Source: Chryseobacterium joostei
GTDB lineage: Bacteria; Bacteroidota; Bacteroidia; Flavobacteriales; Weeksellaceae
DNA: 64,000 nucleotides
Direction: 5' to 3'
Assembly (NCBI RefSeq): GCF_003815775.1
Contig: NZ_CP033926.1
Location: 2,666,001-2,730,000, forward strand
Below are positions 42,757 to 52,061 of this stretch, in pieces. The notes under the pieces are model-generated. The model saw only the letters and a program-made list of their open reading frames with translations. It was not told where the DNA came from and did not search any database. Both the position numbers and the translations under genes were made by a program. How positions within the stretch are numbered: the first letter of the stretch is position 1; every line of letters begins with the position of its first letter.

Positions 42757-44112
42757 ATGTTCAAAAAAATATTAATAGCCAATCGTGGCGAAATTGCAAT
42801 GCGTATTTTACGTACTTGTAAAGAAATGGGGATCAAAACCGTAGCGGTATACTCTACTGCTGATAAAGACAGTCTTCACGTAAGATTTGCTGATGAAGCT
42901 GTTTGTATTGGTCCTGCAATGAGCAAAGACTCATACCTTAAAATCCCTAACATTATTGCAGCTGCGGAAATTACCAATGCTGATGCAATTCACCCAGGTT
43001 ATGGATTCTTATCTGAAAATGCTAATTTCTCAAGAATCTGCGAAAAGAACGGTATCAAATTTATTGGTGCTTCTCCCGAACAGATCGAGAAAATGGGAGA
43101 TAAAGCAAATGCTAAAGCTACCATGAAAGCAGCTGGTGTACCATGTGTACCTGGTTCTGACGGTTTGATCGAATCTTACGAGCACGCTGTAAAAGTTGCT
43201 GAAGAAACAGGATATCCGGTAATGATCAAGGCAACTGCTGGTGGTGGTGGTAAAGGGATGAGAGCTGTTTGGAAAGCTGAAGACCTTAAAGATCACTGGG
43301 AATCTGCAATTCAGGAAGCTGTGGCTGCCTTTGGAAACGGAGGTATGTACATGGAAAAACTGATTGAAGAGCCTAGACACATCGAAATTCAGGTTGCAGG
43401 TGACCAATTCGGTAAAGCTTGTCACCTTTCTGAAAGAGACTGTTCTGTACAAAGAAGAAACCAGAAATTAACTGAAGAAACTCCATCTCCGTTCATGACA
43501 GATGAACTTCGTGAGAAAATGGGTGACGCTGCTGTAAAAGCTGCCGAATTCATTGGATATGAAGGAGTGGGAACTATTGAATTCCTTGTAGATAAACATA
43601 GAAATTTCTATTTCATGGAAATGAATACAAGAATTCAGGTAGAGCACCCTATTACTGAACAGGTAATTGATTATGACCTTATCAGAGAACAAATTCTTCT
43701 TGCTGCAGGAACTCCTATTTCAGGAATCAACTATTACCCTAAATTACATTCAATTGAATGTAGAATCAATGCAGAGGATCCTTACGCAGACTTCAGACCA
43801 TCTCCAGGTAAAATCACAGGATTAAACATTCCTGGTGGACACGGAATCAGAGTAGACACTCACGTTTATTCAGGATATACAATCCCTTCCAACTATGACT
43901 CTATGATTGCTAAGCTTATCACTACGGCTCAAACCCGTGAGGAAGCTATTGCAAAAATGAGACGTGCTCTTGAGGAGTTCTATATTGAGGGTGTAAAAAC
44001 CACTATTCCTTTCCACAGACAACTGATGGATAATGAAGATTATCTTGCAGGAAACTATACTACAAAATTCATGGAAGATTTTGTAATGGATAGAAAATAT
44101 GATAATCACTAA
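42757..44112 (+). CDS. accC: Acetyl-CoA carboxylase, biotin carboxylase subunit
   Basis: A 451-residue ATP-grasp enzyme that carboxylates biotin on AccB. Motifs are [16 protein letters not shown] at the start, [14 protein letters not shown], the ATP loop [31 protein letters not shown], and [14 protein letters not shown] with the catalytic Arg/Glu. The start at 42757 matches the family; an upstream frame from 42700 adds unrelated residues. It lies 91 bases after accB, with a 12-bp direct repeat in the gap. Confidence 0.96.
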   Translation: MFKKILIANRGEIAMRILRTCKEMGIKTVAVYSTADKDSLHVRFADEAVCIGPAMSKDSYLKIPNIIAAAEITNADAIHPGYGFLSENANFSRICEKNGIKFIGASPEQIEKMGDKANAKATMKAAGVPCVPGSDGLIESYEHAVKVAEETGYPVMIKATAGGGGKGMRAVWKAEDLKDHWESAIQEAVAAFGNGGMYMEKLIEEPRHIEIQVAGDQFGKACHLSERDCSVQRRNQKLTEETPSPFMTDELREKMGDAAVKAAEFIGYEGVGTIEFLVDKHRNFYFMEMNTRIQVEHPITEQVIDYDLIREQILLAAGTPISGINYYPKLHSIECRINAEDPYADFRPSPGKITGLNIPGGHGIRVDTHVYSGYTIPSNYDSMIAKLITTAQTREEAIAKMRRALEEFYIEGVKTTIPFHRQLMDNEDYLAGNYTTKFMEDFVMDRKYDNH

Positions 44113-44135
44113 GATTATTTTAAAATAAAAACTTT

Positions 44136-44163
44136 AAACTGTCTCTTTTTGAGGCAGTTTTTT
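44136..44163 (+). terminator. Terminator of accBC
   Basis: A 10-bp stem AAACTGTCTC/GAGGCAGTTT with one G-U pair, a five-T loop and a T-rich tail. Confidence 0.75.
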
Positions 44164-44170
44164 ATTTTTG
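44163..44170 (+). promoter_or_regulatory. Promoter -7 element of the YdcF gene
   Basis: TATTTTTG, 26 bases before the ATG at 44197, directly abutting the accBC terminator. Confidence 0.5.
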
Positions 44171-44196
44171 CAGGTGGTATCTAATAATGAAACAAC

Positions 44197-44748
44197 ATGC
44201 TGAAAAAAATTTTAAAATACATTCTTATTGCAGGATTATTCTGGTTCATCATTCATTCGCTTTATATTACATATGATGGTTTTACCGAGCCACAACAGAA
44301 AGCAGATCTGGCAGTAGTTTTTGGAAATAAAGTAAATGAAGACGGAACTCTATCCCCTCGACTGAAAGCCAGACTTGATAAAAGTATAGAACTCTATCAT
44401 AATAAACAGGTCAAGAATATACTTGTAAGTGGCGGGCTAGGCAAAGAGGGATATTGGGAGGGTACAGAAATGAAAAAGTATCTTATTAAAAACAAAATCC
44501 CAACAGAGAAGATCTTGGTGGATAACTCTGGAAATAATACCGAAAAAACGGTCATTAACACCATAAAAATAGCAGACAGTCTAAAATTCAGCAAGGTTAT
44601 TTCCGTATCACAATTCTACCATCAAACGCGTATAAAAAAACTATTCAGAGAACACAATTTCAAAAATATAGAAAGCTCAAGCCCAACATATTTTGAAATA
44701 AGAGATTTATATTCTGTCTTCAGAGAATTTTTCGCTTATTATCTATAA
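44197..44748 (+). CDS. YdcF/DUF218 family protein
   Basis: A 183-residue protein with an N-terminal membrane anchor (ILKYILIAGLFWFIIHSLYI) and a DUF218 domain: ADLAVVFGNKVNEDGTLSPR, NILVSGGLGKEGYWEG, EKILVDNSGNNTEKTV, ISVSQFYHQTRIKKLF. The family includes SanA and ElyC envelope factors whose chemistry is unsettled. It probably faces the periplasm. Monocistronic as far as can be seen. Confidence 0.9.
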   Translation: MLKKILKYILIAGLFWFIIHSLYITYDGFTEPQQKADLAVVFGNKVNEDGTLSPRLKARLDKSIELYHNKQVKNILVSGGLGKEGYWEGTEMKKYLIKNKIPTEKILVDNSGNNTEKTVINTIKIADSLKFSKVISVSQFYHQTRIKKLFREHNFKNIESSSPTYFEIRDLYSVFREFFAYYL

Positions 44749-44796
44749 AACCCTTACTTTTTACCATCTCTTTTTATTTGAAGCGCTATTTCAAAA

Positions 44797-44827
44797 ATCA
44801 CACATCATGATTTTTATCACACATCAT
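44797..44827. repeat. Paired 12-bp direct repeat upstream of the MACPF gene
   Basis: ATCACACATCAT occurs perfectly at 44797-44808 and 44816-44827, a 19-base period. The second copy ends 26 bases before the TATTTTTG element, the usual place for an activator site. Confidence 0.7.
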
Positions 44828-44853
44828 TACTTCCCTGGTTTTTGATTTATCTC

Positions 44854-44861
44854 TATTTTTG
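44854..44861 (+). promoter_or_regulatory. Promoter -7 element of the MACPF gene
   Basis: TATTTTTG, 20 bases before the ATG at 44882. The base positions where a TTG -33 would lie hold TCC, so an activator may be needed. Confidence 0.55.
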
Positions 44862-44881
44862 GTAAAATTATTTTGACAACT

Positions 44882-45913
44882 ATGAAAAAGCGAATTTTAT
44901 CATGCATGAGTGCTCTACTTATGCTATCTGCATCATCATGTTCAAATGATGAAACACTTGTTGAGACACAAACTCAAAATCCCACCAGTGAAAACCTTAC
45001 ATTACCTGTAAACAATAAAGAATTCGGAGCTTATAATGCCCTTGGATATGGCTACAATGTAACCGGAGAATATGCAAACGCTAATGCTACAGGCTCTAAA
45101 GTAATCAACATTGATCTATTCAAAGCAGAACAGGGAGCAAGATTACTGGATGAAAATACATTGTCTCAGGAGTATTCAGAGGAATATGGTGCAGATGCAG
45201 CTGCTTTCTCAAAAGTAATTTCAAACAAAGTAGGTGCTACAGAGCAGATGCAGCTTTACGGAAAAACAATATCAAGTATAATTAATTCAGCTACAACAAA
45301 TAATTCTAATCTTTTTGATGCTAAATATATCTATGGAAGTTACAATCTTCTCATTAAGCAAAAAAGATATCGTATAAACGCTACTGCGGATATGCTTAGC
45401 AATTACCTTACTCAAGATTTCTTACAAGATATCCAGTCTAAAACACCGGAACAAATTGTTCGTGATTATGGAACACACGTTACAGTGGATATTTACACAG
45501 GTGCTAAAATAGACATGATTTTTCAGGCTCAAACAACCAATCCTGATCGTCAAAGTGCTGCCAGAGCTGGTGTCAAAACAGTTATTAATACTTTGAACTC
45601 AAACGTATCAAATGACACAGATGCACAGGAGGCCTCTAAAAATTATTCTAAAAAGCTATACTGTGTTACAAGAGGTGGAGACCAATCAAAAGGTTTTGCA
45701 AAAATGTTCAATCTTGATCAGCCCAATTCTAAAATTAATATTTCCGACTGGCAAAGTACATCTACTAAGGACAATTCTGTTCTGGTAGATTTCGGACCTA
45801 ATGGTTTGGTATTAATTTATGATCTAGTAAGTGATCCATCAAAAAAGGCTCAACTAAAATCATATGTTGATCAATATCTAACAAGTAACCAGGTACTTTT
45901 AGCATCTCATTAA
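44882..45913 (+). CDS. MACPF domain lipoprotein (pore-forming family)
   Basis: A 343-residue predicted lipoprotein. The signal ends at SASSC (Cys20) and is followed by SNDE, an acidic stretch like the flavobacterial surface-export signal. The MACPF signature Y-G-T-H is at residues 196-199 (in VRDYGTHVTVDIYTGAKID), with LGYGYNVTGEYANA near the start, as seen in bacterial MACPF proteins. MACPF proteins make membrane pores; in Bacteroidales some (BSAPs) kill relatives. Here that role is inference. The start at 44882 is an ATG; the frame opens at a TTG nine bases earlier. It is monocistronic with a paired repeat in its promoter and a strong terminator. Confidence 0.88.
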   Translation: MKKRILSCMSALLMLSASSCSNDETLVETQTQNPTSENLTLPVNNKEFGAYNALGYGYNVTGEYANANATGSKVINIDLFKAEQGARLLDENTLSQEYSEEYGADAAAFSKVISNKVGATEQMQLYGKTISSIINSATTNNSNLFDAKYIYGSYNLLIKQKRYRINATADMLSNYLTQDFLQDIQSKTPEQIVRDYGTHVTVDIYTGAKIDMIFQAQTTNPDRQSAARAGVKTVINTLNSNVSNDTDAQEASKNYSKKLYCVTRGGDQSKGFAKMFNLDQPNSKINISDWQSTSTKDNSVLVDFGPNGLVLIYDLVSDPSKKAQLKSYVDQYLTSNQVLLASH

Positions 45914-45930
45914 GACTAGTAAATTTATAT

Positions 45931-45970
45931 ATAAAAGAGGCTGTTTCACTTTTGAAACAGTCTCTTTTAT
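45931..45970 (+). terminator. Terminator of the MACPF gene
   Basis: A 17-position stem with one G-U pair (45931-45947 and 45954-45970), a six-base loop and a T-rich tail. Confidence 0.9.
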
Positions 45971-46253
45971 TTTCTTAAAATATGCTATTAACAAGAGCCT
46001 TGATTTAAAGGCAAGTCTTATAACAAGAAACACCATTATGTTAAATTACAACATATCATTTAGTTACAGATTAACAAAAAATTAATCTAAAAAGAATATA
46101 TAAAAATTTGATTTTTGTAAAGATATAATACCTGAAATAGCCGTTCAAAAAAGAAAATATTTTCTAAATCAGCTTTATTCCGTCTTAAAATTCACTTCAA
46201 TTGCAACCGTTAACCGCACTGGGTATTTGTTCATTCATCTCATTAATATTATG
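45971..46253. other. AT-rich intergenic stretch before rocD
   Basis: Gene-free. Apart from the terminator at its left edge and the rocD promoter at its right edge I see no frame, repeat or structured RNA. Confidence 0.6.
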
Positions 46254-46261
46254 TAAATTTG
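46254..46261 (+). promoter_or_regulatory. Promoter -7 element of rocD
   Basis: TAAATTTG, 15 bases before the ATG. A TTG lies 24 bases upstream, which is rather far. Confidence 0.45.
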
Positions 46262-46276
46262 TAAAAAACCAAACAT

Positions 46277-47524
46277 ATGTCAACAGCAGAACAAACAAAA
46301 AACTCACAGTATTTTATTGACCTTGAAGACAAACATGGAGCACACAACTATCACCCCCTTCCAGTAGTTCTGGACCGTGGCGAAGGTGTTTTCGTTTGGG
46401 ATGTAGAGGGCAAAAGGTATTATGATTTTCTTTCAGCATATTCTGCTGTGAACCAAGGACACTCTCATCCTAGAATTGTAGGGGCATTGGTAGAACAGGC
46501 TCAGAAGCTGGCTTTAACTTCAAGAGCATTCTACAACTCCAAATTAGGAGAATATGAGCAAAAGATCACCACTCTTTTCGGATTTGATAAGGTTTTACCA
46601 ATGAATTCCGGAGCTGAGGCAGTAGAAACTGCTGTAAAGCTTGCCAGAAAATGGAGCTATGAAGTAAAAGGTATTTCAGAAAATGCGGCAAAGATCATTG
46701 TTTGTGAAAACAACTTCCACGGAAGAACTACAACCATTGTTTCTTTCTCTAATGATCCTGATGCTAACCAAAATTACGGCCCTTTTACCCCTGGATTTAT
46801 CAAGATTCCTTATAATGATATTGCAGCATTAGAAGAAGTTCTAAGCAGAGAAGCTGGAAATATTGCAGCATTCCTGGTAGAGCCTATTCAAGGAGAAGCC
46901 GGTGTATATGTTCCGGATGAAAACTTCCTTAAAAATGCTTCTGAGCTATGTAAAAAGCACAATGTTCTTTTCATTGCAGATGAAGTTCAGACAGGTATTG
47001 CAAGAACAGGTAAGCTTATTGCTTGTCACCATGAAAATGTACAACCGGATATTTTAATTCTAGGAAAAGCACTTTCTGGAGGAATGTATCCTGTATCAGC
47101 AGTTTTAGCCAATGATGAAATCATGAATGTCATCAAGCCTGGGCAACACGGTTCTACATTTGGAGGAAACCCAATTGCCTGTGCAGTAGCTGTAGCAGCA
47201 TTAGATGTGGTTGCAGATGAAAAACTTTCTGAAAGAGCAGAACAGCTTGGACAATTATTCAGAGCTGAAATTGACAAGCTAATTGAAAAAACTGATCTTA
47301 TTACCAAAGTAAGAGGAAAAGGACTTTTAAATGCTATTTTGATTAACGATACCCCAGACAGTTCCACTGCATGGAACCTTTGCTTACAATTAAAGGAAAA
47401 CGGATTATTGGCAAAACCAACACACGGTAACATCATCAGATTGGCACCACCATTGGTAATTACTGAAGAGCAATTACTGGATTGTGTGAAGATTATTGAA
47501 AAGACTATTCTCGAGTATAAATAA
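46277..47524 (+). CDS. rocD: Ornithine--oxo-acid transaminase
   Basis: A 415-residue class III PLP aminotransferase that converts ornithine and 2-oxoglutarate to glutamate semialdehyde and glutamate. The PLP Lys is residue 264 in [48 protein letters not shown] and [12 protein letters not shown] are typical of OAT. Length is normal. The following glycosyltransferase ATG abuts its stop codon, so some readthrough into the glycan cluster is likely. Confidence 0.94.
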   Translation: MSTAEQTKNSQYFIDLEDKHGAHNYHPLPVVLDRGEGVFVWDVEGKRYYDFLSAYSAVNQGHSHPRIVGALVEQAQKLALTSRAFYNSKLGEYEQKITTLFGFDKVLPMNSGAEAVETAVKLARKWSYEVKGISENAAKIIVCENNFHGRTTTIVSFSNDPDANQNYGPFTPGFIKIPYNDIAALEEVLSREAGNIAAFLVEPIQGEAGVYVPDENFLKNASELCKKHNVLFIADEVQTGIARTGKLIACHHENVQPDILILGKALSGGMYPVSAVLANDEIMNVIKPGQHGSTFGGNPIACAVAVAALDVVADEKLSERAEQLGQLFRAEIDKLIEKTDLITKVRGKGLLNAILINDTPDSSTAWNLCLQLKENGLLAKPTHGNIIRLAPPLVITEEQLLDCVKIIEKTILEYK

Positions 47525-48307
47525 ATGGCTCTTTCCCTTGCAATCATTACTTATAATGAAGAAGAGAATATCACAAGACTTTTAGATTCTCTGGCAGATA
47601 CTGCCGATGAAATTATTATTGTTGATAGCTTTTCCACAGATAAGACAAAAGAGATTTGCACTCAAAAATATCCTCAGATAAAATTCTTTGAGAAAAAATT
47701 TAATGGGTATGGTGAACAAAAAAACCATGCCCTTAATTTATGTTCTAATGAATGGATTCTGTTTCTGGATGCTGACGAAGTTCCCGATGAAGACATGAAA
47801 AGATCCATAAAGAAGATCGTTTCTTCAGAAAATCCGGAATTCAATGTCTATAAGGCAAAATTTAACAATCATCTTGGGATTCATCTGATCAAACATGGAG
47901 GATGGGGAAATGTATGCCGTGAAAGGCTTTTCAGAAAAAAAATCGCAAGATATTCTGATGATAAAGTGCATGAATTTTTGATTACCGATCAGAAATCCAG
48001 TCTTCTGGAAGGAAAACTCGATCATTATACCTACAAAAGTATCCATCATCATGTCTCGAAAATCAATAAGTATTCTGATATGATGGCTGAAAAAATGTTT
48101 GAGAAAGGAAAAAAAATCAATAGATTTAAAATCATTGTAAGCCCTATTTTTGAATTTATCAAAGTTTTTATTTTCAAACTGGGATTTCTGGATGGATTTC
48201 CTGGATTTTATATTGCCAAAACAATGTCTTATTACACCTTTTTGAAATACATTAAACTGCGTGAAAAAATAAGATTATTAGAAATTCAACAACATACAGC
48301 AAAATAG
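47525..48307 (+). CDS. Glycosyltransferase family 2 (WaaE/KdtX-like)
   Basis: A 260-residue GT2 of the LPS core type. LSLAIITYNEEENITRLLDS opens the GT-A fold, with IIVDSFSTDKT and the metal-binding FLDADEVPDED. It ends with a DGFPGFYIAKTMSYYTFLKY region common to WaaE-like enzymes. It abuts rocD directly and is followed one base later by the deacetylase gene. Likely adds a sugar to the LPS inner core, but the acceptor is inference. It resembles the GT2 at 49124-49873. Confidence 0.9.
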   Translation: MALSLAIITYNEEENITRLLDSLADTADEIIIVDSFSTDKTKEICTQKYPQIKFFEKKFNGYGEQKNHALNLCSNEWILFLDADEVPDEDMKRSIKKIVSSENPEFNVYKAKFNNHLGIHLIKHGGWGNVCRERLFRKKIARYSDDKVHEFLITDQKSSLLEGKLDHYTYKSIHHHVSKINKYSDMMAEKMFEKGKKINRFKIIVSPIFEFIKVFIFKLGFLDGFPGFYIAKTMSYYTFLKYIKLREKIRLLEIQQHTAK

Positions 48308-48308
48308 C

Positions 48309-49073
48309 ATGGCTCTGTATCTTATTCTTGTTTTATTGGCGACATTTATTGTAGTATATTTTCGTCTTTATCTCTTTGTATTTCCACACAACAGACTGGT
48401 TATTCTCATGTATCATCAGGTTGAAAAGGAAAGCCATGAAGATCTTACAGTAAGCCTAAAAAATCTTGAACAACAATTTTCCTATTTAAGCCGTAAAAAA
48501 TATACTCCTCATTTTTTTTCAGAACTTAATATTTCTACGAGAAAAAACATTATCATAACCTTTGATGACGGATACAGAAACAACCTTGAGTACCTCCCGT
48601 CTTTATTGAAAAAATATAATCTGAAGGCAACCATTTTTATCCCCACAGGATTCATAGAAAAAGGATATAAAAATTATCCGATGATGACCTTTGATGAAAT
48701 CAAAAGCCTGGATAGAAATTATTTTGAGATTGCTCTTCACACTCATGCACATGAAAACCTGAAAAACAGGTCTTTGGATTTTATAGAAAAAGATCTAGAA
48801 AAAAATATGCAAATTCTGGATGCCCAGAACATACCCTATTCAAAGGTTTTAGCATACCCGTATGGAAAATACCCTAATAAAAAAGAGGAAAAATCTGTTT
48901 TTTTTTCTGTTTTGAAAAAAATAGGAATTGATTTTGCAGTAAGAATTGGAAATAGAGTTAATTACTACCCAACCCAGCACCCATACGAGCTATGCAGAGT
49001 TGATATAAAAGGCAAAGATTCGATAATAAAGTTCAAATTAAAACTTATCTTTGGAAGATTAAAACTATTTTAA
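48309..49073 (+). CDS. Polysaccharide deacetylase family protein
   Basis: A 254-residue NodB-homology protein with an N-terminal membrane anchor (LYLILVLLATFIVVYFRLYL). The catalytic core is IIITFDDGYRNN (metal Asp and base Asp) and HTHAHENLKNRS (metal His pair), with AYPYGKYPN later. It would remove acetyl groups from a GlcNAc-type sugar in a surface glycan or lipid intermediate. It sits between two related GT2 genes. Confidence 0.9.
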   Translation: MALYLILVLLATFIVVYFRLYLFVFPHNRLVILMYHQVEKESHEDLTVSLKNLEQQFSYLSRKKYTPHFFSELNISTRKNIIITFDDGYRNNLEYLPSLLKKYNLKATIFIPTGFIEKGYKNYPMMTFDEIKSLDRNYFEIALHTHAHENLKNRSLDFIEKDLEKNMQILDAQNIPYSKVLAYPYGKYPNKKEEKSVFFSVLKKIGIDFAVRIGNRVNYYPTQHPYELCRVDIKGKDSIIKFKLKLIFGRLKLF

Positions 49074-49126
49074 AAAAAATTTTAAAGAGGTATTTTACTT
49101 ACTTCTCTATCAAACAAAGCGTTGTG

Positions 49127-49873
49127 ATGAATATAAGTGGTTTAGTCATAACATATAATGAAGAAAAAAATATACAGGAGGTCCTAGAGTCTTTTGATTT
49201 CTGTGATGAAATAATAGTAGTAGATTCTTTTAGTACGGACAAAACTGTAGATATTGCAAAAAAATTCCCTAATGTAAGGGTGATTCAAAACAAATTTGAG
49301 GACTTTACAAAGCAAAGAAACCTTGCCCTGGATACTGCAACTCATGATTGGGTTTTGTTTCTAGACGGAGATGAAAGAATTACTCCCGCTCTAAAGCAAG
49401 AGATTATAGATGAATTGAACAAGCCCGAGCAAAAAGATGCCTATTATTTTTACAGGAAATTCTTTTTTGCCCAAAAACCGATACATTTTTCAGGAACTCA
49501 ATCTGATAAAAACTTCAGACTTTTCAGAAAATCGAAGGCGAGGTATATGGCAGGCAAAAAGGTGCATGAAACGCTTGAAGTAAACGGAAGCATTGGGATT
49601 TTAAAAAATAAATTATTACATTACTCTGTTTCAGATTATGAATCCTACAAAAAGAAAATGATTCATTACGGAGTATTAAAGGGAAAAGAACTGGCTGCAA
49701 AAGGGAAAAAGTACAGTGTTTTAGTTCAATATCTTAAAACTGCTTTTAAATTCTTTAAAGCCTACATAATGAGACTTGGTATTCTAGACGGAAAAGAGGG
49801 CTACCAGCTTTCTTATCTGCAATCCTTAAGTGTGTTTGAAACCTATGAATCATTAAAAAAAGAGCAAAATTAG
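49127..49873 (+). CDS. Glycosyltransferase family 2 (WaaE/KdtX-like)
   Basis: A 248-residue GT2 paralogous to the one at 47525-48307: ISGLVITYNEEKNIQEVLES, IIVVDSFSTDKTVDIAKKF, LFLDGDERITP and a similar LGILDGKEGYQLSYLQSL end. The metal motif is DGD rather than DAD. The start is the ATG at 49127; a GTG lies one codon earlier. Four bases separate it from the next gene. Confidence 0.9.
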   Translation: MNISGLVITYNEEKNIQEVLESFDFCDEIIVVDSFSTDKTVDIAKKFPNVRVIQNKFEDFTKQRNLALDTATHDWVLFLDGDERITPALKQEIIDELNKPEQKDAYYFYRKFFFAQKPIHFSGTQSDKNFRLFRKSKARYMAGKKVHETLEVNGSIGILKNKLLHYSVSDYESYKKKMIHYGVLKGKELAAKGKKYSVLVQYLKTAFKFFKAYIMRLGILDGKEGYQLSYLQSLSVFETYESLKKEQN

Positions 49874-49877
49874 TTGA

Positions 49878-50864
49878 ATGAAGATTTGTATCATTAGTTA
49901 TGACTTCTGGGATTATGATAAGTATATTGTTGAAGCACTATGCAAACGAGGTATTGAGTCCCATCATATAAAAATAAGTACCGTAACCCATTCCAACTTT
50001 AACGAAAGGGCTGTAAATGCCTTAAGCAAGACTTTTTTAAACAAGAACCTTAAGACAGAAAAAAGGCAAAAGTATGTTCTTGATTCCCTTGAAAAACTGG
50101 GGCATCAGGATCAGATATTAGTTTTAAATCCAGACACCTTTGATCTTTCCACTCTTGAAAAGATCAGAAAATATACAGACAGACTCATCACGTATCTTTA
50201 TGATAATCTTGAAAGAGTACCTGTAGAAGATAAATTATATCTTTTTGATAAAATATTCTCCTTTGATATTGCAGATGTAAAGCAACATGGTTTTGAAAAA
50301 ATAACCAATTACATCTATCTACCCCATATTCCAAAGGAAAACCAAAATCCTGAAATGGACCTTTTCTACATCACCTCTTACGATAGCAGAAGAGTTTCAA
50401 TGGTGAAATTATTGGCGAAAAAGCTGATGGAACTGGAGCTGAAATTCCAGATCATGGTGATTGGAAAAAAATCATGGAGACATCAGTTGACCAACATGTT
50501 TATCAAGATCCCAAAAAATCTTTTCTTAATTTTCAGCATCAAAAAAATACCGCATAACGATCTTCCGAAATATTATAAAAACTCCAGAGTTTTACTTGAT
50601 TTGATGCGCGAGGGCCAATATGGATTAAGCTTCAGGGTTTTTGAAGCCATGTCTTTGGAAAAGAAAATCATCACGGATAATGAATCCATTAAAACCTATG
50701 ATTTTTACAACCCAAACAATATTTTGATTTTAAATAAAAATATCACTAATCTTGACAGATCTTTTTTTGAAAGCCCTTATCAAAGTATTCCGGAGGATGT
50801 CTACGAAAAATACACTTTGGACAGCTGGATAAACAAGGTTTTTGGATTAGATAATAAAAGCTAA
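49878..50864 (+). CDS. CgeB-like glycosyltransferase (first copy)
   Basis: A 328-residue GT-B-like protein related to CgeB/DUF3880 glycosyltransferases. The N-terminus is KICIISYDFWDYDKYIVEAL, and the C-terminal domain has LLDLMREGQYGLSFRVFEAM and KKIITDNESIKTYDFYNPNN. It is clearly paralogous to the gene at 53105-54121, with the shared SFRVFEAM/SIRFFEGM box. No signal peptide. It abuts the next gene. Sugar unknown. Confidence 0.82.
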   Translation: MKICIISYDFWDYDKYIVEALCKRGIESHHIKISTVTHSNFNERAVNALSKTFLNKNLKTEKRQKYVLDSLEKLGHQDQILVLNPDTFDLSTLEKIRKYTDRLITYLYDNLERVPVEDKLYLFDKIFSFDIADVKQHGFEKITNYIYLPHIPKENQNPEMDLFYITSYDSRRVSMVKLLAKKLMELELKFQIMVIGKKSWRHQLTNMFIKIPKNLFLIFSIKKIPHNDLPKYYKNSRVLLDLMREGQYGLSFRVFEAMSLEKKIITDNESIKTYDFYNPNNILILNKNITNLDRSFFESPYQSIPEDVYEKYTLDSWINKVFGLDNKS

Positions 50865-52055
50865 ATGATGGGAATCTTAAAGGATATAAAAAAACATTTT
50901 AAAAGAAAGAAGAGACTTAAAGATCTTCAAACTCAGGATATCATCAATATTAACCTGTATGATGAATCGAAAAAGACAATTCTTTTCACCTCAAGAGATT
51001 TTCCAACTCATGATAAGGATTCCGGTTCCAACAGGCTGAAAGAAATCATTCTAATTTATAAGGAATTAGGGTATAACTGTATTTTATTTGCACCTCATAT
51101 GTTTGAGGACAGCACCTACGTAAAGTTTTACCAGCAGCATGGAATCATTGTTTTTGTAGAGAATAATAAATATAAAAACATCTATGCTTTTCTTTCTTCT
51201 TCTAAAAATATAGACTACGTTTGGTTTAATGGGCCTCTCGCTCTGAATCTTTTTTACAAAAAAATGAAAAACATCCTGACCCATACAAAGTTTATGTATG
51301 ACATGGTGGATATTCATTTTTTAAGATATAAAAGAGCTATTGAAATAGAACCCACCCGTATTTCTTTAAAGAAAAACTATAAGCACTTTTTCCACCTGGA
51401 AACTGTTGTGGCTCCACAATTAGATTATATCATCGCTATTTCTGACAAGGAAAAGGAGATTATGAGCCAATACGCGGATCAAAATAAAATCATTACGATT
51501 TCTAACATCCACTACCCTAAGATTAATATTTCAGACAGAAAAGGCTTCCATGAAAGCAAGGGGATTATTTTCATCGGGTCTATCCATGAGCCTAATATTG
51601 ATGCGGTAAAATTTTTATACGAAAAAATAATGCCTGTCGTCTGGAAAACTAATCCGGAACTTGAGGTAAGTGTCATTGGGAATGTTGCAGACAAGCTGGA
51701 TATCAATCAATATCCTAAGTTTAAATTTTTGGGCTTTGTAGAAAGTGTAGAAGAGCATTTTATGAATTCCCGAATTATGGTTGCCCCTTTAAGATTTGGG
51801 GCTGGTGTAAAAGGAAAGATCGGACAGGCTTTTGAATACTTTTTTCCCGTGGTTACCACAGATATAGGAGCTGAAGGAATGCAGTTGATCGACAAAAAAA
51901 ACGTCTTGATTGCTAATGATGAAAAGAGTTTTGCAGAAGCTATTATTCAATTGAATAATAGTGAAGAACTTTGGAATACATTAAGCCAAAATTCTGTTGA
52001 TAGCCTAAAACCTTTTTCAATAGAGGCCGTAAGTACTACGTTAAAAAAATTATAA
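50865..52055 (+). CDS. Glycosyltransferase family 4
   Basis: A 396-residue GT-B glycosyltransferase. The N-terminal domain carries RDFPTHDKDSGSNRLKEIIL, and the C-terminal GT4-type domain has IIFIGSIHEPNIDAVKFLYE, ISVIGNV-like VSVIGNVADKLD, FLGFVESVEEHFMNSRIMVA and PLRFGAGVKGKIGQAFEYF, the E-x7-E nucleotide-binding region. It starts one base after the previous stop. Likely cytoplasmic face of the inner membrane. Confidence 0.88.
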   Translation: MMGILKDIKKHFKRKKRLKDLQTQDIININLYDESKKTILFTSRDFPTHDKDSGSNRLKEIILIYKELGYNCILFAPHMFEDSTYVKFYQQHGIIVFVENNKYKNIYAFLSSSKNIDYVWFNGPLALNLFYKKMKNILTHTKFMYDMVDIHFLRYKRAIEIEPTRISLKKNYKHFFHLETVVAPQLDYIIAISDKEKEIMSQYADQNKIITISNIHYPKINISDRKGFHESKGIIFIGSIHEPNIDAVKFLYEKIMPVVWKTNPELEVSVIGNVADKLDINQYPKFKFLGFVESVEEHFMNSRIMVAPLRFGAGVKGKIGQAFEYFFPVVTTDIGAEGMQLIDKKNVLIANDEKSFAEAIIQLNNSEELWNTLSQNSVDSLKPFSIEAVSTTLKKL

Positions 52056-52061
52056 CCACCC

